Assembly: GCF_036689865.1 (NCBI RefSeq)
Contig: NZ_JBAHUQ010000016.1
Span: forward strand, 1 to 64,000
Direction of reading: 5' to 3'
Origin: Magnetococcus sp. PR-3
GTDB lineage: Bacteria; Pseudomonadota; Magnetococcia; Magnetococcales; Magnetococcaceae
DNA: 64,000 bases
Position 1 is the first letter of the stretch; every line of letters begins with the position of its first letter. Position numbers and translations under genes: made by a program. Shown piece after piece: positions 43,997 to 52,848 of the stretch. Below the pieces are notes generated by a model that saw nothing but the letters and a program-made list of their open reading frames with translations, was not told where the DNA came from and ran no database searches.

Positions 43997-44800
43997 TCAG
44001 ACACTCAGATCTTCAACCTCATCCTCTTCAACCTCTTTGCCCTCAGCCAATAGCATCAAATATTCACGATGACTATGGAAACCCAGCAGCAGATAGCCCG
44101 CCACAACAGCAAACAGTGTCGTATGGGTATGCATTGCCAACAGCGCCATAGAAGCCGCCACCGCCACCAAGGTCATAAACGGCTTCTCACGGTGCCAGTT
44201 AAAATCCTTAAAACTGCGGAAACGAATGTTGCTTACCATCAAACCACCCATGGTAATCACCACCGCCAACACCACCCAGCCACCAAAGGTCTTCTGGCTG
44301 CCATCTGCAATCGTCAACAGGTCCCAATCCAGCAACAACAGCACCATACCGGCCATGACCATAGCGGCCATGGGACTGGGCAAGCCTTGGAAATAGCGCT
44401 TGGAGATACGGGATTCCTGCACATAGTGCTGCACATTAAAGCGTGCCAAGCGCAACGCCCCACACACCGTGTAGAAAAACACCGCCGCCCAACCAACGCG
44501 GTTAAAAGGATCCAGCGCCCACTGCTGCACCAAAATCGCCGGTGCAATACCAAAGGAGAGGAAATCCGCTAAGGAGTCATACTCCTTACCAAAGGCCGAA
44601 GTCGCCCCCATAGCCCGCGCCACACGTCCATCCAGCGCATCAAAAATCGCCGCAATAAAGATGGTAATGGCCCCCAACTCATAACGGCCTGTCAAGGCTG
44701 CAATGATGCTGAAAAAACCAAAAAACATCCCCGCTGTCGTCAACAGGTTGGGCAGAATATAGACCGCTTTTTTGGGGTTGGGCGCGTCAGGTTCGACCAT
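43997..44800 (-). CDS. pssA: CDP-diacylglycerol-serine O-phosphatidyltransferase
   Basis: Makes phosphatidylserine from CDP-diacylglycerol and serine in the inner membrane. The 267-residue protein has the CDP-alcohol phosphatidyltransferase motif DALDGRVARAMGATSAFGKEYDSLAD in sequence (about 54-79; DG...AR...G...D...D). About seven membrane helices follow the motif, and the tail is acidic. It belongs to the membrane-bound type II family rather than the E. coli PLD-like type. It starts 4 nt after psd, which encodes the next enzyme of the route to phosphatidylethanolamine. Confidence 0.93.
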   Translation of the reverse strand: MVEPDAPNPKKAVYILPNLLTTAGMFFGFFSIIAALTGRYELGAITIFIAAIFDALDGRVARAMGATSAFGKEYDSLADFLSFGIAPAILVQQWALDPFNRVGWAAVFFYTVCGALRLARFNVQHYVQESRISKRYFQGLPSPMAAMVMAGMVLLLLDWDLLTIADGSQKTFGGWVVLAVVITMGGLMVSNIRFRSFKDFNWHREKPFMTLVAVAASMALLAMHTHTTLFAVVAGYLLLGFHSHREYLMLLAEGKEVEEDEVEDLSV

Positions 44801-44804
44801 GATC

Positions 44805-45461
44805 TCAGCTTTCTTGATTCTTCAACACACCCAGGGTCGTAACCCCGGATTCGGTTTTGTCGCCCAGATTAACAGAGATCTCGGCATCCATGGGAAAGAA
44901 CACATCCACCCGCGAACCAAAGCGGATCAGACCAAAGCGTTCACCGCGCTGCAGAGGGGTGTTTTCTGGAATCCGGCACACAATACGTCGAGCCACCAGG
45001 CCAGCGACCTGCTGAAAGGCCACTTTAACACCTTTACCATTGTCCATGAGCAACACATTACGCTCATTTTCAATCGAAGCTTTATCCAGGTCGGCATTCA
45101 CAAACTTACCTGGGTGGTAACTAATCTTCGTCACCGTACCGGCAATCGGGGCCCGGTTCACATGTACGTTAAACACATTCATAAAAATGGAGACCATCCG
45201 CACGGGCTCATCGGTAAGCGGCCCTTTTTCCATCTCTCGAATGGCCACAATTTTACCATCTGCCGGGGCAATAACCGCATCCGCAGGGGCATCGGTTTCA
45301 CGTTCTGGGTCACGGAAGAACCAGATACACCATAGCGCCAGCACCCACAGCACTAACTGGAGAATGCTGTGCAAATTAAGCGCGGTACTGATGGCCGCCA
45401 CCCCAATAAAAATGGCAATAAAAGGGTAACCCTCTTTGGCTACAGGGCCTGTCTTTTCCAT
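44805..45461 (-). CDS. psd: Phosphatidylserine decarboxylase, short form
   Basis: Decarboxylates phosphatidylserine to phosphatidylethanolamine. The 218-residue short (type 2) form has an N-terminal membrane segment (about 14-45), the conserved box FMNVFNVHVNRAPIAGTV and the self-cleavage site RFGSRVDVFFP. Cleavage at Gly-Ser would generate the pyruvoyl cofactor from the Ser. The gene is followed after 3 nt by pssA. The order psd-pssA matches many alphaproteobacteria. Confidence 0.94.
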   Translation of the reverse strand: MEKTGPVAKEGYPFIAIFIGVAAISTALNLHSILQLVLWVLALWCIWFFRDPERETDAPADAVIAPADGKIVAIREMEKGPLTDEPVRMVSIFMNVFNVHVNRAPIAGTVTKISYHPGKFVNADLDKASIENERNVLLMDNGKGVKVAFQQVAGLVARRIVCRIPENTPLQRGERFGLIRFGSRVDVFFPMDAEISVNLGDKTESGVTTLGVLKNQES

Positions 45462-45834
45462 GATTGACTATCCTTCGTGATCAACCCTGATCCAGTGACC
45501 AGCGTGGTGTTTTCAATAAATTACAGCCTGGGGCGAACCAGACCGCCGCTACAGTGTCGATTTATCCTCGCCTAGGAGCAAGGGGAAACCTGACATTCTC
45601 CTAAAACCCGGCAGGCGCTGCCCGCCACGCCATCCCTATGCATCCACACCTGACTTAAGGGTAAACGCCTCTGGTTTAAGATCTCACCCGCCCCCCTCAA
45701 CAAAAACAGGGGCGCGTTAAAGATCTACCTCTACAGAGCCCAAACATGCTTAAACACAGCACATCCCCCCACCAAGGCATCTTAATCTCAAGGGCAAAGG
45801 GCCTTTTCTTAAGCCAAGAAACAAGGGATAAAAC
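45462..45834. other. Gene-free stretch between psd and ilvC terminator
   Basis: About 370 bp without a credible gene; it should carry the psd promoter. Nothing else recognised. Confidence 0.55.
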
Positions 45835-45876
45835 AAGAAGGGCGTCCGTACCACTGTACGAACGCCCCCCTTTTTC
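45835..45876. terminator. Terminator of ilvC
   Basis: GGGCGTCCGTAC / GTACGAACGCCC stem with one mismatch and a 4-nt loop; T5 follows on + and a TTCTTGTTTT tract on -. It lies 18 nt past the ilvC stop. Confidence 0.72.
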
Positions 45877-45893
45877 AGCTAAGCCAATAAAGC

Positions 45894-46979
<1,086 letters not shown>

Positions 46980-47085
46980 TTAATAGACGGGCTTGAATAG
47001 ACGCTCCAAGCACCTGAACGCGATTGGGGCAATCCTGCCCCGGGGGATAAAGAGAACCTTAACCCCGTTATAATGCTCCGCCCAC

Positions 47086-47589
47086 TTATGCGGGCAATAC
47101 TTCTTTCATACGCTTAGGTCCACGTGCCATGGCTACTTTACCAGTACGTACAACCTCAACCACACCCAGCGGGGTTAACAGATTCAGGCAGGCATCCAAC
47201 TTATCGCTACTGCCGGTCACTTCAACCACAAAGGTGTTGGGGGTAGCATCCACCACCCGGGAACGGAAGATATCGGCAATACGCAACACTTCTGCCCGGA
47301 CATCACGCTCCGCATCCACCTTCACCATCATCAACTCACGCTCCACATGGGAACGCTCGGTCAGATCATGCACCTGGATCACAGGAACCAGCTTATGCAA
47401 CTGCTTAATGATCTGCTCAATAATGTTGTCTTCACCCACGGTCACCAAGGTAATGCGGGAGGTCTCCCCATCACCTACAGGTGCCACAGTCAGGCTCTCA
47501 ATGTTAAAGCCACGGGCTGAAAATAGACCAGATACCCGTGTTAGGACACCTGCTTCATTCTCAACCAAAACGGAAAGAACATGTTTCAT
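47086..47589 (-). CDS. ilvH: Acetolactate synthase small (regulatory) subunit
   Basis: A 167-residue regulatory subunit that activates the catalytic subunit and gives valine feedback. The N-terminal ACT domain begins HVLSVLVENEAGVLTRVSGLFSARGFNIESL and the C-terminal regulatory domain follows from about 80. It starts 12 nt after ilvB. The length is normal. Confidence 0.95.
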   Translation of the reverse strand: MKHVLSVLVENEAGVLTRVSGLFSARGFNIESLTVAPVGDGETSRITLVTVGEDNIIEQIIKQLHKLVPVIQVHDLTERSHVERELMMVKVDAERDVRAEVLRIADIFRSRVVDATPNTFVVEVTGSSDKLDACLNLLTPLGVVEVVRTGKVAMARGPKRMKEVLPA

Positions 47590-47601
47590 GGCACCCTCCC
47601 C

Positions 47602-49296
47602 TTACAGCAAAATCATTTCATTGAGGGCCGCACCAGCGGGCACCATGGGATAGACGTTGGCTTCACGGTTTACGCGGAAGTCCATAACCACAGGACCATC
47701 CACAGCCAACGCTTTCTCAATCACACCCGTCACTTCAACAGGACGGCTGGTCATCATACCGGTGGCCCCGTAGGCCTGGGCCAACTGTACAAAATCAGGC
47801 TGTACGGTCATATCTGACTCAGCATAACGGCGCTCATAGAAGAGCTCCTGCCACTGACGCACCATCCCCAGGAAGCTGTTATTGAGAATGGCAATCTTGA
47901 TGGGCAGATTATACTGCTTCAAAGTCGCCAACTCCTGGATGTTCATCTGGATCGAACTCTCACCTGTGATCAACACCACGGTATCATTGGGGAACGCCAT
48001 TTGCGCACCCATGGCCGCTGGTAAGCCGTAGCCCATGGTACCCAGACCACCAGAGGTGAGCCAGCGACGGGGCTTTTCAAAACCGTAGAACTGTGCGGCC
48101 CACATTTGATGTTGACCCACATCCGTGGCTACGATGGCGTTGCCTTTGGTCAGCTCATAGAGCTTCTGGATCACATATTGGGCTTCAATGACATCGTCGC
48201 TCTGGTCAAACTTCAGGCACTCTTTGCGACGCCAAGCCTCAACCTCAACCCACCAATCCCCCATATCTGGGCGATTTTGGGTAAAGGCATCCTCTTCCAT
48301 CATAGGCAACATTTTGGTGAGGACTTTTTTGATATCCCCAACGATGGGCACATCCACTTCCACATTTTTAGAAATGGAGGTTGGATCTACATCCACATGG
48401 ATAATCTTGGCTTCCGGTGCAAATTCAGCAATCTTGCCGGTTACCCGATCATCAAACCGAGCGCCAATGGCAATCAGCAGATCACAACGGCTCACCGCCA
48501 TGTTGGCCTCGTAGGTACCATGCATGCCCAACATACCCACAAACTGCTTATCGGTGCAGGGGTAGCCCCCCAAACCCATAAGGGTGTTGGTAATGGGCGC
48601 ACCCACCTTACGGGCCATTTTGGTCAGCTCATCTGCTGCATCGGAGAGGATAACCCCACCGCCGGTGTAGAAGAGTGGACGCTTGGCCTTGGCCATAAGC
48701 TCAACCGCTTTGCGCATCTGCCCCGTATGACCGGTGGTGGTGGGCTTATACGAGCGGATAGATACCTCACCTTTGGCTGGCTCATAGTTGGTGGTGGCGA
48801 TGGTGATATCCTTGGGCACATCCACCAACACAGGACCAGGACGGCCTGTACGGGCAATGTAGAAGGCCTCACGGATCACACGGGCAAGATCCTTCACATC
48901 CTTCACCAAGTAGTTATGCTTGGTGCAGGAGCGGGTAATACCCACGGTATCGGCCTCCTGGAAGGCGTCATTACCAATCAGCGGTACCGGCACCTGACCG
49001 GTAATGCAGACCATAGGGATCGAGTCCATATAGGCGGTGGCCAAGCCAGTAACAGCGTTGGTGGCACCCGGACCTGAGGTCACCAGGGCTACCCCCACCT
49101 CACCGGTTGCCCGGGCGTAACCGTCTGCTGCGTGCAGCAAACCTTGCTCATGCCGACCCAGCACATGCTGGATATCTTCACATTTATAGATTTCATCATA
49201 AATGTTCAGTACGGCACCGCCTGGATAGCCAAAAACGGTTTTAACTTCCTGCTCAAGCAGGCACTGAACGATGATTTCCGCGCCGGTCAATTTCAC
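47602..49296 (-). CDS. ilvB: Acetolactate synthase large (catalytic) subunit
   Basis: Thiamine diphosphate enzyme that forms acetolactate or acetohydroxybutyrate. Motifs: VFGYPGGAVLNIYD, EQGLLHAADGYARATG with the cofactor-activating Glu region, GPGATNAVTG, and the C-terminal TPP site (near GLGTMGYGLPAAMGA and ITGESSIQMN). The frame is open to an ATG at 49347, but a GTG at 49296 with GGGAG 7 nt upstream begins exactly at the family start (KLTGAEIIVQCL), giving 564 residues. The start of a promoter-hairpin leader lies 120-200 nt upstream. Confidence 0.95.
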   Translation of the reverse strand: MKLTGAEIIVQCLLEQEVKTVFGYPGGAVLNIYDEIYKCEDIQHVLGRHEQGLLHAADGYARATGEVGVALVTSGPGATNAVTGLATAYMDSIPMVCITGQVPVPLIGNDAFQEADTVGITRSCTKHNYLVKDVKDLARVIREAFYIARTGRPGPVLVDVPKDITIATTNYEPAKGEVSIRSYKPTTTGHTGQMRKAVELMAKAKRPLFYTGGGVILSDAADELTKMARKVGAPITNTLMGLGGYPCTDKQFVGMLGMHGTYEANMAVSRCDLLIAIGARFDDRVTGKIAEFAPEAKIIHVDVDPTSISKNVEVDVPIVGDIKKVLTKMLPMMEEDAFTQNRPDMGDWWVEVEAWRRKECLKFDQSDDVIEAQYVIQKLYELTKGNAIVATDVGQHQMWAAQFYGFEKPRRWLTSGGLGTMGYGLPAAMGAQMAFPNDTVVLITGESSIQMNIQELATLKQYNLPIKIAILNNSFLGMVRQWQELFYERRYAESDMTVQPDFVQLAQAYGATGMMTSRPVEVTGVIEKALAVDGPVVMDFRVNREANVYPMVPAGAALNEMILL

Positions 49297-49412
49297 GACT
49301 CGACTCCCATAACAAAGAACAATTGACCGGTTTTCTTTATGGCGCAAAAGCAGGTAAATACAGCGCGTATCTCCCTAGACCCTGCCCACAAGCCAACCGG
49401 TCTCGAACAAGA

Positions 49413-49440
49413 CGCCCGCCTCCAGTGATGAAGGCGGGCG
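49413..49440 (-). promoter_or_regulatory. Hairpin in ilvB leader
   Basis: CGCCCGCCT / AGGCGGGCG is a perfect 9-bp GC stem with a 10-nt loop, between the proposed ilvB promoter and the gene. The downstream TCTTGTT is only a weak U tract, so attenuation is possible but not shown. Confidence 0.4.
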
Positions 49441-49466
49441 CATTTCTCAAAGGATGTAAATATCGA

Positions 49467-49496
49467 ACTATGCGATTTTACACCCCACTTTGTCAA
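49467..49496 (-). promoter_or_regulatory. Putative sigma-70 promoter of ilvBH(C)
   Basis: On the - strand a consensus TTGACA (49496-49491) is followed after 18 nt by CATAGT (49472-49467), a 4/6 match to the -10 box. It sits between gltA and ilvB and reads toward ilvB. Confidence 0.5.
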
Positions 49497-49527
49497 TAGT
49501 GGGTTTTAGGGAAAGCTTAAGCTCCCC

Positions 49528-50829
49528 TCATCCACGCTTATCTAAGGGCACATAGTCACGCTGGGCTGCACCAACATAGAGCTGACGGGGACGACCGATA
49601 GATTGACCTTCCTCTTCGATCATCTCTTTCCACTGGCTGACCCAACCCACGGTACGGGCCAGAGCAAAGATCACGGTGAACATGTTCACCGGAATGCCGA
49701 TGGCGGAGAGGATGATACCGGAGTAGAAGTCCACATTGGGGAAGAGCTTCTTCTTGATGAAGTACTCATCACTCAGAGCAATCTCTTCTAGCTTCATGGC
49801 GATCTTGAACATGGGCTCATCATGCCTACCCACGGCGTCCAGAACCTCTTGACAGGCCCCTTTCAGCACAACCGCACGGGGGTCGTGGTTTTTGTACACA
49901 CGGTGCCCAAAGCCCATGAGACGGAAGGGATCGTCTGGATCCTTGGCTTTTTCAATGTACTCTTCAATCTTATCCACACTACCAATTTCGCCGAGCATTT
50001 TCAGCACAGCTTCATTGGCACCACCGTGAGCAGGTCCCCACAGCGCGGAGATACCAGCCGACAGGGCGGCATAGGGGTTGGCCAGAGAAGAACCCGCCAG
50101 ACGCACGGTGGATGTCGAAGCATTCTGCTCATGATCTGCGTGCAGGATAAAGATCTTATCCATGGCACTCACCAAGCGCGGATCAATGCTGAAGTCTTCA
50201 TCACAAGGGGTCTTGAACATCATGTTCAAGAAGTTCTCGGAGTAGCTCATTTTGTTGTTGGGGTAAACAAAAGGCTGACCGTTGTGATACTTGTAAGAGG
50301 CCGCAGCAATGGTTGGGATCTTGGCGATCAAACGATGGGCTGAGATCAGACGATGCTGAGGATCACGAATATCCAGGGCATCATGATAGAAGGCAGACAG
50401 TGCGCCAACGACCCCGACCATGATGGCCATGGGGTGGGCATCCCGGCGGTAACCGGAGAAGAAACGCAACAGCTGCTCATGCACCATGGTGTGATGCGTG
50501 ATGGTATTCTCAAACTTCTGAAACTCTTCTTTGCTGGGCAGGTCATCGTTCAACAGCAGATAACAGACCTCCAGGAAAGAGCTTTGCTCAGCCAGTTGCT
50601 CAATCGGGTAGCCCCGGTGCAACAGGATACCTTTGTCACCATCGATAAAGGTGATGGTACTTTGGCAGGAACCGGTGGAACGAAACCCTGGGTCCAGAGT
50701 AAACAGACCGAAATCCTTATAAAATTTGGTCACATCCACCACGGGCGGCCCGGCTGTACCCTCTTGAATGGGTAACTCCACTTCTTTACCGGTACGGTTA
50801 TCGCGAATGGTGATGGTTTCCTTGGACAT
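49528..50829 (-). CDS. gltA: Citrate synthase, type II
   Basis: Condenses oxaloacetate and acetyl-CoA to begin the TCA cycle. The 433-residue hexameric type has [13 protein letters not shown], the His of the active site in [10 protein letters not shown] and [14 protein letters not shown] near residues 310-323, and an Asp in the FYSGI box. The N-terminal beta-rich region is that of the Gram-negative NADH-sensitive type. It is apparently monocistronic, ending 32 nt before the ilvB promoter in the same direction; the weak stem GGGGAGC...GCTTTCCC at about 49510-49527 may be its terminator. Confidence 0.96.
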   Translation of the reverse strand: MSKETITIRDNRTGKEVELPIQEGTAGPPVVDVTKFYKDFGLFTLDPGFRSTGSCQSTITFIDGDKGILLHRGYPIEQLAEQSSFLEVCYLLLNDDLPSKEEFQKFENTITHHTMVHEQLLRFFSGYRRDAHPMAIMVGVVGALSAFYHDALDIRDPQHRLISAHRLIAKIPTIAAASYKYHNGQPFVYPNNKMSYSENFLNMMFKTPCDEDFSIDPRLVSAMDKIFILHADHEQNASTSTVRLAGSSLANPYAALSAGISALWGPAHGGANEAVLKMLGEIGSVDKIEEYIEKAKDPDDPFRLMGFGHRVYKNHDPRAVVLKGACQEVLDAVGRHDEPMFKIAMKLEEIALSDEYFIKKKLFPNVDFYSGIILSAIGIPVNMFTVIFALARTVGWVSQWKEMIEEEGQSIGRPRQLYVGAAQRDYVPLDKRG

Positions 50830-51142
50830 AACTCAACCCCGCTCTTCTTTAGGTTGCTGAAACTAAAGATTCGATGAGGCAGCCCACGCTACTGAACTTT
50901 TGCCTCACCGGTTTAAACTTCCACGTTTTTTTTCAAAATTTAGCAAAAATTGGGATTCAATCCACCCCATAATATGGGTACACTGCTTTTTAGAAAATGA
51001 TTGGACGGCCCATACTATAATGGACACTCAAGAGGGTGTATAAAATACACCTATACCCCAACAAGAGACTACACCATTCCTACAAAAAGGCGTAGCTTTT
51101 TCGGAAAAAAAGTGTCCCGTAAGTAACGAGGAGGCGTGGAAG
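50830..51142. other. 313-bp divergent intergenic region (gltA / dynamin-like)
   Basis: AT-rich DNA with promoters for two divergent genes expected. A TATAAT at 51016-51021 faces the GTPase gene but lacks a clear -35 box. GAGGAGG precedes the GTPase ATG. No gene is seen. Confidence 0.55.
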
Positions 51143-52669
51143 ATGCAGCAAGGTCCCAGTACCCTGGTCAAACGCAGACTTGACAGTCTGGAGAATCACC
51201 TACAGGAAGAAAACCCAGTACTTATTCAGGCGGTTAGACATTTCCGCGAACTCGACGCCATCGCCTATAAATTGGGCATCCTGGATCCCGACGACTCCTA
51301 TGCCACCCGGGTTCCCTGGTGGCCATTGATCTCAATCCTGGGCACCTTTTCAGCAGGCAAGTCCACCTTTATCAACACCTTTTTAGATGATAAATTACAG
51401 CGCACCGGCAATCAGGCCGTGGATGACAAGTTCACCGTGCTGTGCTACAGCAAAGAAGCCGAAAGCCACACACTGCCCGGTCTTGCCCTGGATGCTGACC
51501 CCCGCTTCCCCTTTTACCAAATCAGCCGTGATATCGACCAGGTTGTAGAGGGAGAAGGACGCCGTATCGATGCTTATCTCCAGCTAAAAACCTGCCGTTC
51601 TGAAGATCTGCGCGGTAAAATTGTGATCGACTCCCCCGGTTTTGATGCCGACGATCAACGCAACTCAACCCTGCGTATTACCGATCATATTATGGAGCTG
51701 GCCGATCTGGTGTTGGTGTTCTTTGATGCCCGCCACCCCGAACCCGGCGCCATGCGCGACACCCTGGAGCATCTGGTTGCCAACACCATTCACCGTCACG
51801 ACTCCAACAAATTTCTCTTTGTGCTTAATCAAATTGATTGCACAGCCCAAGAGGATAACCTGGAAGATGTGGTGGCGGCATGGCAGCGTTCACTCTCCCA
51901 ATCGGGCCTGACGGCTGGTCGTTTTTACCAGATCTACAATAAAGAAGCGGCCAAACCCATTGAAGATTCCAGCTTGCGTGCCCGTTATGAAGGAAAGCGC
52001 GAGGAGGATATGCAAGAGATCATGAGCCGCATCCAGCAGGTGGAGGTGGAACGTGCCTACCGCATTGTGGGTGTGCTGGAGTTCTCGGCCCGTAGCATTA
52101 ATGAAGAGGTCATCCCCCGCATTACCGGTATGCTGGCTGATTGGCGCAATAAAGTATTAATGACCGATGCAATCGTCCTGGGCTCCGCCCTGGTCGTTAT
52201 GCTGATCGCCATGTTCTCCAACGCTCTGCCCTGGCCCGGACCCAACCCCGCGGAGCTGGATTGGAGCAACCCTGAAGGGGGCTTTGGACTGGCCCATATC
52301 GGTTCCGTAGCCATTTTGGCACTTTTTGCGGGTATTGGCGGTTATCTGCACTTTACCATCCGTAAAATGATGGCCAAGTTGGTCAACGCCAAGATGGAAC
52401 GGGAAGAGAAAAAGCCTGAGATGCTGGAGACCCTAAAGCGTGTCTTTAGCTTCAACACCCGCTCCACACGCTCTTTGCTGCGCAAAACCCCCAGCGAGTG
52501 GAACAGCCGCCGCATTAAAGAGTTAGAGAACATTCTTAAAGAGAGCGATGCCCTGGTACAGCGCTTGAACGATCAGTTCACCAATCCATCAGGTCATGCC
52601 GAAAAGCAAAACCCAGATATTCTGGGCAGCGACAAAGAGCGCAAAGAGGCGGCTGCCGCGGAGGCATAA
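51143..52669 (+). CDS. Membrane-anchored dynamin-like GTPase
   Basis: A 508-residue protein that I read as a bacterial dynamin-superfamily GTPase. The P-loop GTFSAGKST (67-75) has the F-S-(A/T)-G-K-(S/T) form typical of bacterial dynamins and EHDs. G3 is DSPGFD (163-168) and G4 is NQID (229-232), with a Phe-rich strand LVLVFFDARHPEPGA between them. Helical segments flank the G domain (1-55 and about 280-335). Two membrane helices come next (about 341-359 and 384-404), then a charged helical tail (405-508). Dynamin-like proteins remodel or fuse membranes. It is monocistronic, preceded by GAGGAGG. The membrane-remodelling role is inference; a stress-GTPase role is the alternative. Confidence 0.75.
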   Translation: MQQGPSTLVKRRLDSLENHLQEENPVLIQAVRHFRELDAIAYKLGILDPDDSYATRVPWWPLISILGTFSAGKSTFINTFLDDKLQRTGNQAVDDKFTVLCYSKEAESHTLPGLALDADPRFPFYQISRDIDQVVEGEGRRIDAYLQLKTCRSEDLRGKIVIDSPGFDADDQRNSTLRITDHIMELADLVLVFFDARHPEPGAMRDTLEHLVANTIHRHDSNKFLFVLNQIDCTAQEDNLEDVVAAWQRSLSQSGLTAGRFYQIYNKEAAKPIEDSSLRARYEGKREEDMQEIMSRIQQVEVERAYRIVGVLEFSARSINEEVIPRITGMLADWRNKVLMTDAIVLGSALVVMLIAMFSNALPWPGPNPAELDWSNPEGGFGLAHIGSVAILALFAGIGGYLHFTIRKMMAKLVNAKMEREEKKPEMLETLKRVFSFNTRSTRSLLRKTPSEWNSRRIKELENILKESDALVQRLNDQFTNPSGHAEKQNPDILGSDKERKEAAAAEA

Positions 52670-52698
52670 TCCCGGCCTAAGCCACCTGACGTTTTTTG

Positions 52699-52757
52699 AA
52701 AAAAACAGCCCCTTTTCCGGTTTGGCAAAAAACCCATTTGCCCAGACCGGGAAAGGG
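52699..52757 (-). terminator. Long hairpin with T run on the - strand
   Basis: CCCTTTTCCGGTTTGGCAAA pairs with TTTGCCCAGACCGGGAAAGGG (one or two bulges). On the - strand it is followed by CTGTTTTTTTC. The flanking genes are both on +, so it may insulate them or end the GTPase mRNA imperfectly. Confidence 0.5.
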
Positions 52758-52772
52758 CGTATCATCATATTT

Positions 52773-52797
52773 GGCCGAGCCACCTGCGGGCTCGGCC
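52773..52797 (+). terminator. GC-rich hairpin before sensor kinase
   Basis: GGCCGAGCC / GGCTCGGCC, 9-bp perfect stem with a 7-nt loop, followed by ATTGTCTTC. The U tract is poor. It lies between the GTPase and the kinase and could end the former. Confidence 0.45.
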
Positions 52798-52848
52798 ATT
52801 GTCTTCATATGGACTTTTTTAACTCATTAATCAATCGCCTGGGCGACC

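Noticed and set aside
48106-49077. 323-codon + strand frame
   Set aside because: It is antisense to ilvB, which has all family motifs; it is a shadow frame.
49375-49443. Leader peptide for ilvB attenuation
   Set aside because: The 22-codon frame on the - strand has scattered Val and Leu but no run of Ile/Leu/Val codons, and the hairpin has a weak U tract.
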